DNA of 64,000 nucleotides from Blastomussa wellsi (lineage: Eukaryota; Cnidaria; Anthozoa; Scleractinia; Plerogyridae), in the NCBI GenBank assembly GCA_947652115.1, contig OX393574.1:14000907-14064906 (forward strand), read 5' to 3'. Shown here one piece after another: positions 32,150 through 43,569 of the stretch; the first letter of the stretch is position 1; each line of letters starts with the position of its first letter. The notes below the pieces were generated by a model that had not been told where the DNA came from, searched no databases, and saw only the letters and a list, made by a program, of their open reading frames with translations. A program made the position numbers and the translations under genes.

Positions 32150-32430
32150 CAAGAGGGTAATACTGCCGGAGCTTACCCCCGTTTCCGTGGCATTAAGCGG
32201 CAAAGAATATTTCTAGTACCCCCCCCCCCCCTGGATTGGATGCTAGTCCATCGCAGGGTTACCCCCCAGTAGTATTTCGCCGGTACCCATTTATACACCT
32301 GGGTGGAGAGAGGCACTATGAGAGTTAAGTGTCTTGCCAAGAACACAACGCAGTGCCCCGTCCGATCCGGACCACAAACTAATTGCCGTTGCTGCCTGCG
32401 GTTTAGCTCCTCACACATACTTGGCTCTTT
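32150..32430 (-). mobile_element. SINE-like family A copy (reverse)
   Basis: On the minus strand: CAGGTGTATAAATGGGTACC, then GCGATGGACTAGCATCCAAT and a G-rich run. The plus strand shows CCCATTTATACACCTGGGTG. It lies between the ANKRD26-like gene and the small gene at 32951. Confidence 0.65.
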
Positions 32431-32950
32431 CCTTATAACACTAACATTCAGGGAATATTTCTGATGTTCGCGGTTTTCTTAGTTTCAGAGTAACACGGCT
32501 GATGTGATCGGCCGCCCCCCATGTGTAAGACGTCACAATTCCCAAGTTGACCATCGTTCAATCTCGTTCCCAGAGTCTACGGGCTCCACGGTCAGCCATT
32601 GGTCGCCATGATCCATAGATTACACAATTTGAGCCCATTCCCAAACATGCGAACTTACGATACTTGTAGCAAAAATTGGAAGCAAAATTATGAGGGTTAA
32701 AATTGAGAGCTAAAACACAAGACAATGTACCTTTTGTTTTAACATTAAATTAAATTAACATTAAATATTCGGGGGTTTCCTTTAAAACTGAGAAAGTATT
32801 CAATTCTCTCGTTTTCTCAGCGGTGTCCTGGGGTAAGCGCGGCTCTGGGAACGACACGTCATTTCTGAGAACCTTCGTCAGAAAAAAAATTGCACCCTAT
32901 CCCTGGCTTTCACTCGGTGAATGATCGATAAATGATTGCTGATCATCAGT

Positions 32951-35340
32951 ATGGAGAATTTACGTTTTCCACTTCACAGTTGGAAGTTGAGCCCACGGTG
33001 CCTGCAAGGGTCAGAAGAGCGGAGAATCAATGGAGTCGATGTGAGGTATGCAGTCTTTTTCTTTCATTTTGTAATTGGTGCTGTTAGTTTGTATGGGTGC
33101 TTCTCCTGAATTAAGGACGTTCGCGCTAACTGTTTATGTGTATCGTTACTGCGCACAAAATTCGTGTTGAAATGCATGGAGCGCTCGCGCTGAGGAAAAA
33201 CAGAGAGTCAAAAGACGTTGCGTTAACTTTTCAATTCTAGGCAGATTGTCAAAAATTCAAGGTGGCAAGTTTACAAATTTTCAACTTTTCTGCCCACACG
33301 ACACCGAATCAAGCCATCATGCGGCTGTTAGGGTTCTGTTAGGCAAGCGGAAATGTGGTGGCTAAATGTGAATTTTTTTTCTACAGGGAACCACACCAAT
33401 TGAATAAATTCACTTAATGGGTATACTTAAACAACATTTGGCAGAGACACGTTCACTTCATCTATTTGTTTGCAATATTTTTGGGCTTACAGCCACTGTA
33501 GCCATATTCGCTAACGAAGCGCGATTATTCCGATTTAGGGTGTTCTTCAGGGCATGTTATCTCCAAAACGAAGTCCCCCATGATTTTACATTTCTGACAT
33601 AAGTGACTAATAATATTACAGTGGTGAATGTCTTAATGCTGGAAAATGTTTGCGCGAATGTCCCTAAGTGCCGGGGAAATACGCCTGCGCATGCACTCAT
33701 TACCACTCACCCCCTACTGGGGCGAGAGAGGGCGGGAAGAAGAGGGACCCTGGGAACGTGGTTGACTCACATGTGAAGTTTGAAATCAGCGCGAGAACTT
33801 TCGCCCCTTCTGTTCATCGGAAAAATTCATCTAGATTAACTGAAAACGAAAGCTGGGCTTGTAACTGTTCACAAACCAGGAAAAAAAAAATACTGGATAC
33901 GTAGCACTGCAAAACAAACCTAGCCACACCTGTAATATAAAAAGGTTATTTGTCAGGATACAGCTGAAAAAGATAGTATAGCATAAACTTGACCTTGAAC
34001 CATTCAAGCAATGAGCCATTCAACTTTAATTTTGGGCTCAATAAACAAAGTCTATTTTTAGGCTATTTGCTTTCATCTTTTTTTAATCCCTTTGTTCATG
34101 AGGGAGTGCATTTGGCTGAAGCTGAAGTGTATGTCCAAATATTCTCAAGACAATCAACTTGAAAATCTCTGAATCGAAGGATTCTTCTATTTATGGATTC
34201 ATTGCTCACGAAACGAGACTCTCAGCAAGGACAGCTCAAACTGTCTGATTGTCATTTATTTTAGACTTTACATGTAATTTCGTGATTTGTCAGAAAAATC
34301 TTGATGAATGAAACTAAATTTCGCGAAAATTTAATGAAAACGGGTAATCTTGAAAACGGGTTGGCATGTTCAGTTATTAGTTTGTGGCAAAGTACAACGT
34401 TTAATGAAACACACCTTGAAACAGCATTTATGGGAATCAAAGTCGATTTGTTGCGCATGATTCGAAGAAAAACAGCATGAACACGTAGACTGGCATAAAC
34501 TTTTAATACTGACCAGGGTTTTCGCGGCGTTATATTTAGCGAGTTTTGTTTGTGATCGGAAACGAAATAATTAAGTTAATAAGGTTTATTCTATGAATAC
34601 AGACATTCCCTACACCAACTCTAGCTCTCCGTATCAGAGAAATGTTGACGTTACAATGTTGTCAGCTGTGAAAGTGAGTTGAACATGATGTTGAAACCGA
34701 AAGGTGCGTCTCAGCGCGTTTGTCAAATGTTGGCAATAACAACCGTGCACCTGATCAGAATTTGATCTTGTGGGTGATCTCTAAAGTGTAAGTGCTTGAA
34801 GGGGGCATTGTTTCTTCTAATACATGGAAAGCGAAAGAATTTTAAAACCTCAAAACAATCAGAAACTATTTTTAAAGTCTCAGCGATTTTAATTAGTACT
34901 AAATTTCTGTTAAAAAATTCAAGGGCTTCGGAAACAGCCGGCCTTTCCTGTTTGTTGCACCAACATTTGAAAACGAGACAAAACAAGATGCATGGGTTTT
35001 TCTAAACGGAAATTTTGGAACTGCGAGTTTTACAAACAATGACACAGTTTTCCAGCTATGCTCAGCCTTCCGAGAAGGTTGCCAATAAGAGTATAACAGC
35101 TAAAAACAGCTCAGGAAAATATATAGACTGAGAATCTGCCCATTTCTAGACCCTTCAAGTCGAGGAAGTCGTTGAACAGAGTAAAATACGAGAGTGTGTT
35201 CTGCCCACTACATGGCCTGGAGGCGCCTCTCGTCCCCATCCCCTCTGAGGTGAGAGAGGCGCTCGACTCGCTCCATGTCAGTTTTTTTTGTGTAACAGGT
35301 GCCATTCAAACCCGACGTAGCCGGGTATTTCAATTTGTAG
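32951..35340 (+). CDS. Small unrecognised protein, 78 aa, three exons
   Basis: The exons are 32951-33045 (ATG after an in-frame TGA), 35150-35249 and 35299-35340 with a TAG stop. Phases match exactly (2, then 0). The donors are GTATGC and GTGAGA; the acceptors are CATTTCTAG and TGTAACAG after pyrimidine tracts. The product starts MENLRFPLHSWKLSPRCLQG, is basic in the middle (RPFKSRKSLNRVKYESVF) and ends SEVPFKPDVAGYFNL. It has no signal peptide or membrane segment. I recognise no family. Small, Pro/Phe/Tyr-containing basic proteins of this size are seen among ciliary microtubule inner proteins, but that is only a thought. The coordinated splice phase and protein-like composition argue for a real gene; no clear poly(A) signal was found. 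Confidence 0.5.
33046..35149 (+). other. Intron 1 of the 78-aa gene, no firm feature
   Basis: A 2.1-kb intron. A TCTCGTTCCCAGGG-like MITE end is visible near 33745. Short splice-like segments at 33388 and 34619 were examined and do not fit in phase. Confidence 0.4.
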
Positions 35341-35479
35341 CTTTATAGTAAATATGAAAATGTTTGAATCACTTGTTGCTAACGGAAAACGTAGATAGTT
35401 TAAACCTTGGTAATATGTAGTAACCCGGCGCAAAAAAATTGAAATCGTAATATATAAAACTTGCTGAAACAGGATTTTC

Positions 35480-35830
35480 AACGTTAACTGAAAACGGGTA
35501 CGACAAGATTTCCAGACAATGGTACAGAGATATTGCTCACCTCTGTCACCCGCTCAGACATAATAGACGGAAAATCGATGTGACTCGTCGCGAGGACACT
35601 GCAATCGATCCAACAATTTGCCGTCTCATGTGACGCGTGAACCTTTGGTCGCTGTGATCTGTCGAAGGAATTCAAACATGGTTTGAACCCCGTCGCAGCC
35701 GAAAAAGATATTAACAAAAATTCACCGTGTTTATACAGGAGGCGAATTGTTGCAGCGACTATTCTCCGTTTCTTTGTCGCAGCGACTTGTTTGAATGCAA
35801 CTTGTTGAAGTGTGTCCCAGCCTGGCACAG
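35480..35830. repeat. Probable dispersed repeat with GTCGCAGCGACT motifs
   Basis: The segment contains GTTGCAGCGACT and GTCGCAGCGACTTG and an open minus-strand frame of low complexity. Its texture is that of a repeat rather than a gene. It is followed by G-rich runs at 35920 and 36465. Family unknown. Confidence 0.3.
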
Positions 35831-36579
35831 AGGCGGCGGAGAATCTTAAAATGCGGGGAAAGGGGGAGTGGGGACCCATCGTGCATGATCAAGCCAAGCA
35901 CATACCCTCCTGCTGGGAGGGGGGGGCAAGGGCGGGGGGTCTCAAGGAGGTTTTCGTTGGGTATGTCTCACCCAGATCTCCAATATTCGTATTCTCGCAT
36001 CGTTTTCGAAAGAATTTGCTGTCAATGCGTCATTATAATTATTACGTAACGATAGTTAACTGCGCGCATCACGGGACAGAGGCAGAGGCAACAAGAATTA
36101 ACCCAATTTCGAGCAGTTTCTTCAGTCGCCTTTCCGACGTTCAGTGAGGCAGAGCAAAAAAAGTAGTTTTTCAATGACAACCCCCATGATAGAACATATA
36201 CTGAAACATATACTTTGCCAGCCAGCAACATTTGCGCTAGGGATCAGATAATGGCGGAATTGCATCAGTTTGATCGTGATGTCAACGGACCTAACAAATA
36301 TAGTTTTAATTGAAAATTACTGCTGATGTTATACCCTGTTCCAGGATCTTGGGAATTGGAACAAGCTAACTGCATACTAGCAGGTAAGATCACAAGAATG
36401 AATATTCTGCCAAATCAATTTTTTATTGTCATAGCAATAGTTTTGGTACCGAAACGTGGCGGGTGGGGGGGCGGGTGGCCTGCGCCACCCGCCCCCAAAT
36501 GTCGTTTTTCTTTTTGGGGGAGGGTTTGTAGCTCCCTGCTCCGCCTTCTATGCTCTGGCATGCTGTTGTAACGACCTCA

Positions 36580-39500
36580 ATGAATTGAATTTGCCGTGGC
36601 AAACAAACGAATTACTTAGTGAATAGTGATATTCAATTGGTTTGCCATTATGACTACTCCTGACTACACGTACTCATTGCTTAATGAAACTTTTACTCGG
36701 AAAACAGTGTACAGAATACGTATAATATAATGATATTAACTCTAAACAATGTTTGAAATCCTTTACGATTCATCAGTGAGCTGCAGGAAAATTTAGATTT
36801 GATAATTTAGCAAACTTGTGAAACGAAATTTTCAAACTGGTTTAAACTTGGGTCATTTTAAGCTTCGGTCATCTGGCTTGTTTTATCGAAATATTTATCA
36901 TTTTTTATCATATTCTACGCCAAAAAGATAAGCTTTTAAGCTTTATCTCACAAGTACGACATCTGGGCTAGAACTTAACTTAATTTCTCTCTCACATTAC
37001 CTTTCATGCATCTATTTCTGGCAAAACCGTTTTTAGGGCCATTGCAAGACTTTTGACTTTGGAGAGTCGAGACACGAGTGGCTTGTGGGATCTTGGGCAT
37101 GCCCCACCCCCTCCCGCAAAGAAAATTTCGAAAGAAAAATCTCGTGAAGTACTTCTTGACAAAAATAAATTTTTTAACCATTTTAAAATTGTATTGCTTT
37201 TCAGATACTAAGTTTTAATATGCATCGAATGTACTCTCTGGTGTCTAGATTTAGTGTTCATTGTCTGTATTGGAGAGGGTCCTCCGTAAAAGAGGAGGTC
37301 AAAAATAATTTAAGAGAATTTTGTCGAGACTGGAAACTGCCCGTAACAGAGAGGTCCAGCTGTACCTTATGAATTCGAGATGAAATCTAGACGAGGCGTC
37401 TTGTTCAGTCTATTGCTAAATTTTAAGCCATCTGTTGCCATAAATTATACTGATACAAATTTAAGGCTTGATATAAATTTAATGCAAGATATCGTTAAAC
37501 GCGCGTGTGACTTGCATTCAATGGATTTTCTTTAGTTAGTTCTTACAGATGCACATTAGAAATATGAAAGGGGGACTTTCTGGAAAGGTATGTTATTTTA
37601 TTCACAGCCAGTAGGAGTGCAAGATTTTTTTCAATCCAAGCAGGTTATTTTTTCTGGTACTTTTGCAATGCAGGATTTTTCCCCTTAAATTTTTGTTTTG
37701 GGAGATAGTGGTTTTGTTTCTTGAACTTCCCTCCCCCCCCCCCCCCCCCTCACATTTCTACGCAAAATTGAGCATGTGCGGGTTACATCAAGTCACGTGG
37801 AGACTCACCTGTACTTTGTTATGGCCTGAGTGCTGATGAGAAATTAGCACGTGACCAGTAAATGATGAAAGTGTCAAGTCCCTTATACTTCAGACCCTTG
37901 AAGCAACTTTCATCATGTTAAGGTTTGCAGTCTTACTTTCAATGTTTCCTTTACAGGAAAGTAAAAACACTGAAAAATGAACGAAAGCTTTTCATCAAAC
38001 ACATGTGTTTAGCCTCCATTTTTCAAAATCTAGACCCATACCTGGAAAACAGGAAATTAGAAGGGGCCAGGGATCAAACCACCGCATTTTCGTTACACTC
38101 GTGATATTCACCCGTTTATTTGTTCAAGATATCCGATATCACTGTTTGTCCTCTTGAACTAACTTGATACCATCTTGATAAAAAGCGCGGGCTAAGCTGA
38201 CAGAGGCTATTTGCTCGAGGCAAGTGTAGAAATTGGACCGACTTTCCAAAAGTTTGGTTTGCAATCTCTGCATTTATAAATCTCGCCACAGGGACCCTCA
38301 GTGAAGGTTCGGGCGTTGCATTGCGGCGATTTGACCAAGGAGAAAGAATCTACAGGTATTTTTAAAAAAATTATCTCTTTAATAGAAGGAGTATCATTTG
38401 CTTCCAAAGCTATCATCTAGCATATGCTTCTATTAATATTACACGTAACTGAGATTACTTCTAATTCATCAAATTCAGAATAACTGCATTTAAGATTGAA
38501 AGTTAGTAATTGAAACTTGAATCAGCAATTTTAAATTATTTTCATGGATATACAAACGCGAGATTCCGATACCTTTGTTGCTTTTTTGTTACTTTTTACT
38601 TTTTTCAGACGAAATATGTAATGCCATACGCTAAAAATAGTACTTAATGAAAAACACCCGGGACAAATGTCATTCAAGGTCACCCACATCTTTGGCGCGT
38701 GCTCGCTTTGATGTTTTTCAAAAAAATAATCAAGAAGAAATTTGTAAACTCTAAATATATCACGTCTTAGGCCACGAAAGACACAAAGACAAATATTTTA
38801 CCGTGTTTTCGCATTCTTAATACTGTATTTATTGGCAAGACCCATTCACATTGAATTTCAAGAGGCTGAATAGATAATCTGGAATTCTGTTCTTTCTTAT
38901 CCTTTTGTTTTATGCTTGGTTGCAAAGAGTAAGTGCAGTTTTGAACTTTTGACTCAACGACTAAAACAAGTGTGTGTATGATTCACCATAAAAGCCCCCT
39001 TTACTGTTTTTCCTGTTGTGGCTGGGGCTTTTGCTGGAGTCGGAAAACAGGAAAGTCCGGTTCACAGCAAGATGTAAGATAGCAAACGTATCTATTAGTG
39101 CTGGACTATATAACAAGTACTTTGTGACTCTCGCGGTGAATCTTGAACTCGGCTACTTAATTTGTGGAACCGTCAGCAAATCTTCAAATTTCATACGTGA
39201 TCACTTCAATGACGCTGCCGATGTGTATATTCCTGTCCCGAATCAATTAAACCAGTGTTGAAGGGGCTTTAAATTTCCCGGCTCATTCTTCACGCTATCT
39301 CAGTTTTATAAATCATTTCAAGTGAAGCCATTCTACAACAAAGAAATAGGGATTGTAAATAAATTTGGAAACTTTCACTGAACACAGCGGACAAAACAGA
39401 AGTTAAAAATTATTTTTTTCGCTGGTTCATTCCCAAAGCTGTCAGTTCAGATTTTGGTCTTTGCAGCTGTGTTTTTTTGGTAGCAAAATGAGTTGTTTCC

Positions 39501-40980
39501 TGCGTGGCGTGTTAAATAATTATTTCCTCCCAACTGTGGATCACGAGTCTTCCTTAATAGCAGGTATCTACGTCTACCACATGTGTATTTCCTCAAGTTG
39601 ACGCTTTTCCGCGTGAGGATACAGACTCGTACCCAGTCGCTGGATCCAGGGAACGAGAGAAGATTGGATACTAGGGAAGACTGAAACACGCTGAGTGCCA
39701 TGCATGGGAAGGGTCATGGCAACCCGAGCCCGGGCGCCTCAATCGTTACAAGAATCCAATCTTCCCATCTTCCCATGCGTAGTACCCAAGATATATAGAT
39801 ATAACAGATTATGGGATATATAAATCGCTTTAGACTAAATAACAGATTATACGGGTTAGGGTTAGGGTAAGGTTTCATGATGGATTAAAAAATAATACAT
39901 TGGGTACAAAATAACTTCCCCATACATAATGTACCTAGCCATCTTTCAGAATTAGTGCTGACCAAAAAGATCGCTGCCTCTCGGGAGGAGAGGTATTGGA
40001 TGTTTACTTGACACGCTTTTGAATATTTATATAACAGGCGTTGTAGTATATACTTGTTTTTGCTGTGATATTTTACCAACATGAATCTCGATCCTTCTAG
40101 CTCAATTCTAGATCTCCATTTAACATTTACAGCCCGTGCGCCAAAATGGATACCATATAAATTTGGTAGAAATATCAAAACACTGCTTTGTACATGAGGC
40201 AAGCAATCTATGTTATCGCCTCAAATTACAATGACAGGTCATATGCGTGTAACAGCCTGATTTGAAGCACTCTGCGATATTCGACTGACTTCTTTTCATC
40301 ACGAGAATATTTCTCACTGAACTTGACGGCAAACTGGAACGTTCATGGTCAACCGAGTTTTTTTCTGCGATTTTGAATGATTACGTAATCAACGGAAAAC
40401 AAACTGAACAACGCTTTGGAAAAAAAGATTTCAGGTTAGAAAATCGAGAAGATCGCCGACGCGCATAACGGATCTTAACTCCCGAAATAAAAAAAAGCAC
40501 GCGAAAGAACACAGAATGTCACGATATCACAAGAAAGATTGTTGACTCCATGAAAAATTAAAGGGGCAATACCGACTTTGTTTTTACGGGACAGGTTCAC
40601 TCACATCTCAACGCGCTCATTTTGTAATCCACGACAGGCCTGATCGGGCGATAAGGAACAACGCGTGCCTTGTCTTTTACTTTGTATTTGATAGTCAAAA
40701 TAATGTTGTTAAATCAGGCACGGTGGCTTGAAAGTAACGCCCCGTGTTTAACCTTTTAGGTTTTTTCCCTTCAACTCGGCACCCTGGCATACGGAAAGTA
40801 ATTGTGGACAAAATCCATACAATCAAGAGGCATGATTTTGCTGCGAACAATGGAATCATTCTTTGCTGAAAGCACAATGAGCCATTGTGCGAAACCACCG
40901 TTGTTTTCGCTATTTTAGCCGCATTGTGTCAGTCTTCACCGCGAGAACAATAAGTTTCCATAGTTACTAAGTACCAAAAT
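36580..40980. other. Intergenic stretch, mostly featureless
   Basis: This is 4.4 kb of AT-rich DNA. It holds a run of about 18 C at 37732-37749 and a short telomere-like GGGTTAGGGTTAGGG at about 39855. A possible cysteine-rich exon lies on the minus strand at 38207-38349 (see findings). Nothing else was recognised. Confidence 0.45.
38207..38349 (-). other. Possible terminal exon, cysteine-containing, unassigned
   Basis: On the minus strand an acceptor AATACCTGTAG precedes an open segment reading SFSLVKSPQCNARTFTEGPC then GEIYKCRDCKPNFWKVG and ending at TAG. Four cysteines, including a CxxC, are spaced like a small zinc- or disulfide-bonded unit. No upstream exon could be joined, so this may be chance or the remnant of a gene. 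Confidence 0.2.
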
Positions 40981-41000
40981 ATTGCTCTTCATCAGCTGAT

Positions 41001-41006
41001 TTTATT
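41001..41006 (-). terminator. Poly(A) signal of the BH3-only-like gene
   Basis: AATAAA on the minus strand, about 280 bp after the TAA at 41285-41287, fits the end of a short 3' UTR. Confidence 0.55.
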
Positions 41007-41284
41007 TGTATCTTGCTTCTGTTGTCATAAAAATATTTACATACGTTTTGAAGATTGGGGTTTCCTTTGAAGCAATTCTTTCGAATCATGATTCCTTAAA
41101 ATCAGCAACGCAAATTACAAAGCTCGTGGCTTAAGTTATATAACTCTCTATATAAACTATTAAACAGTTTGAAAACAAAGTACATCTATCGCATCTCGCC
41201 GAATCTACATATCATATGTACAAATCTTCTGGCGTAGAAATAGAATTTTCCAAAGTAATTGATCGATAAAAAACTTTCCGGTGT

Positions 41285-41515
41285 TTACGGAAGTTTATTT
41301 ACCCCGTGCCGGGGTCTCGTGTCATCATCGTTTATTCTTTCCCCATCGCGACAGTTCAGTGTCAGTTGCAAAGTGTTTATTCTATCGCCGATTCTGGCCA
41401 ACATCTTGCCAATCTCTCTGCATAACTCTTTAGTCTCTTGACTTAAATCACATGAGGGGCAAACTTGATTCTTTTGTGGCTTGTTGCTGGTTGATCTTGG
41501 CTTGTCGCGGTCCAT
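41285..41515 (-). CDS. BH3-only-like protein, 76 aa
   Basis: This open frame encodes MDRDKPRSTSNKPQ... with a CPSC motif (residues 19-22) and the helix EIGKMLARIGDRIN. Residues 35-47 match the BH3 signature position by position: I35, L39, I42, G43, D44, I46 and N47, the same pattern as Bim-type BH3 motifs. There is no BH1, BH2 or membrane anchor, so it would be a BH3-only protein, expected to bind the groove of Bcl-2 family proteins at mitochondria. The exon extends upstream to an acceptor (TTTAATATTTAG) with first base 41544. A strong donor GTAAGT at 41899-41904 probably ends the preceding exon (last base 41905). Joined in phase this adds an open frame without an ATG, so that exon is likely 5' UTR and the ATG at 41515 the start. 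A chance BH3-like helix in a spurious ORF is the alternative; the acceptor, composition and poly(A) signal argue against it. Confidence 0.6.
   Translation of the reverse strand: MDRDKPRSTSNKPQKNQVCPSCDLSQETKELCREIGKMLARIGDRINTLQLTLNCRDGERINDDDTRPRHGVNKLP
41375..41413 (-). other. BH3 motif in the 76-aa protein
   Basis: The 13 residues IGKMLARIGDRIN carry all four hydrophobic positions (I, L, I, I), the near-invariant Gly-Asp pair and the following Asn. Known BH3 peptides insert this face into the BH1-BH3 groove. Confidence 0.6.
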
Positions 41516-42239
41516 ACCAGCTCCGTATAACCCCTCCAAGCGGTCTAAATATTAAACAGATGGGCATGAGCTGAAGACAGGTTAAATTCGGAGTTATTTT
41601 GCAAGCTAAGCTAAGCCATTAGTCACACTTTGTTCTTTTGTGATCATTTCGAAAAGCAAATTGAAAGTAACGGCTTCGTAGAGCCTTACACCCCGGTAAG
41701 CACAGCGGCTACCCTTGCTTATATAATAAATATTTTTCTCGGGATAGAGGGATCCGCTAGTCTGAAACTCATTTCCTATTCGGGCTATCAAAGTAAAAAA
41801 AATCGAGAGCAGATGGCTTAAAGACATCTCGGATAAGCTGTTGAAAAAAATTACGCTCTTAATTTACCGTTTTGACCATGGACAGCTCTCAATGTGCCAC
41901 TTACCGAGGCGATATAAAATGATCTTCGCCGCTCGATTCTTCAACAACTTGTTGCTTGAAGTTTCGCCCCCGAAGGCAACTTGTTCGGCAAAGAAAAACG
42001 GTCTCTGTAATGTCCCCTTCGTTGGTAATTACTTTTAGTATAGTAAATCTTCTTTAAGGAAGGGCGAAATTCATGGCAAGACCGAACCTTTGGCAGTCGG
42101 TCTTCTCGCAACGAATTTCTGTGCCGCTTCTTTCTACGTCGCCAAAAAAAAGTTCCCGCGAAAAAAATATTTAACTGCGTATAAATATATTCACCGATTT
42201 TTGATATTCTGCCAAATAATACGTTGCAATATTTTTCAA

Positions 42240-42655
42240 TTTTTTGATTGGCTCGCGACGGATATTTGTCAGTTTGTCCATTGTGTTTAGAACAATAATT
42301 CGTGCGCGTGTCATTGCTATTGTGTTTTGACCAATCAAGGTTGTACGCTTTGACGTGTAATCCGTTGTCCACGTGCACAAGGTTGCGGTTCAAGTTTCAA
42401 AACAAGAGCACACCAAAACCACGTTTTCTTTTAGTTTCGACCTCGCTTTTACATAAATAATTCATCAAATTGAATTTCGAAGTGGATTTGCATAATTATT
42501 TGTCAAAGTGAAGTTCTTGACAGCTCAACTCAGCTTTTTAGATTTTAATCTTAAATTATCATTTCTAAGCTTTTCTAATGCAGCACTTGAATCTCTTTAC
42601 GGTGGCCAATTGACATTATCAACCCAGTTGATAAAACCAAATTATATTGTTATAC

Positions 42656-42700
<45 letters not shown>

Positions 42701-43130
42701 CTATTCTTTTATCATATGCGCTGCATAGAAGCTAGAGCTGGAAACAGCTATTTCTTTGAATGCGTTGATAAACATTCATCGAAAACACATTGCGTATATT
42801 TACTTTTTGCTGACATAAGTGCTTTTTGTTCCACTTTCGCTACGCAAGATCTTTGGAAATCTCTGTTGATAATTTGTACCATTTTCGACTGATACTAGGT
42901 TGTGCTATAGCTTTATAAGCGGCCCAACTTTATAATTTCAATAACTGATAGATATCAAGTTTAGCACAAACAATATTTTCCCTCCGTCATTGTTATTCTG
43001 TTCTATATATTACCGAATGACCTCATCGCCATGATGAAAACCATCGGAAGATGACTTGGAAAAGTGTTTGACAGGTCATTAGTTACAGCCAATCATGAAA
43101 CACCATGCATATCAAATTGGCCAATCAGCA
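42240..43130. promoter_or_regulatory. Shared upstream region of the BH3-only and Bcl-2-like genes
   Basis: Head-to-head spacer with CCAAT motifs in both orientations: ATTGG at 42247-42251, and CCAATCA at 42331-42337, 43089-43095 and 43121-43127. No TATA box was identified at a convincing position for either gene. A bidirectional promoter role is inferred from gene orientation only. Confidence 0.3.
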
Positions 43131-43569
43131 AAGAGCGGCGTGCCAAAGGGATTCTTCTTTGGCTACTTTTCTTCGCCACAGCAAGGCTCGTTTGATGGTG
43201 GTAGTTTTTTTAGTGCTTCTGCGCCAAGGCTTGCTTCTACTCTCTTCCTCTCCTTTGCTTTTGCTTTCAAAATTGCTGTTTCAAGTACCATGCAAACTGT
43301 TTTGAACATTGGTTAACTTCTGTGAGTAGAATTATTTTATTATTTTAACGGGAGGACTCGGTTGTGTTTTCACAACTTGTGCGGTTGATGCGTCAGCGAG
43401 GAAGTACGCGACCGTCAACGGTGCTTAGTTTTAATGTTATTTCTCTTTTTAGGGTAAAGATACCATTTCCTTCGATTAAAACCTTGTTTGAAGAACGACA
43501 AAAGCTGCAGGGCCGAAACAAGGAAATTGCGTGCAAACACTTTCACTTTTCTAACTACGATCACCCAAT

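Noticed and set aside
32980..33045. Phase-0 exon reading LEVEPTVPARVRRAENQW
   Set aside because: The alternative frame starting at ATG 32951 joins in phase with two downstream exons and a stop; the phase-0 reading has no compatible partner.
34619..34672. Exon-like segment IPYTNSSSPYQRNVDVTMLS
   Set aside because: It has AG and GT borders, but its phases fit neither the 78-aa gene nor any neighbour.
39016..39261. Plus-strand frame of 81 codons in the 36-41 kb spacer
   Set aside because: No ATG at the start, no recognised family and no splice partners; composition alone is not enough.
39850..39875. Interstitial telomere
   Set aside because: Only about two and a half TTAGGG units, too short to be meaningful.
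41606..41827. Second BH3-like helix reading LIARIGNEFQ on the minus strand
   Set aside because: Lacks the Asp, no start or splice context fits, and the frame around it has no protein character. Probably chance.
43095..43316. Short gene upstream of the Bcl-2-like start
   Set aside because: Two overlapping frames without motifs, in what looks like promoter or 5' UTR sequence.
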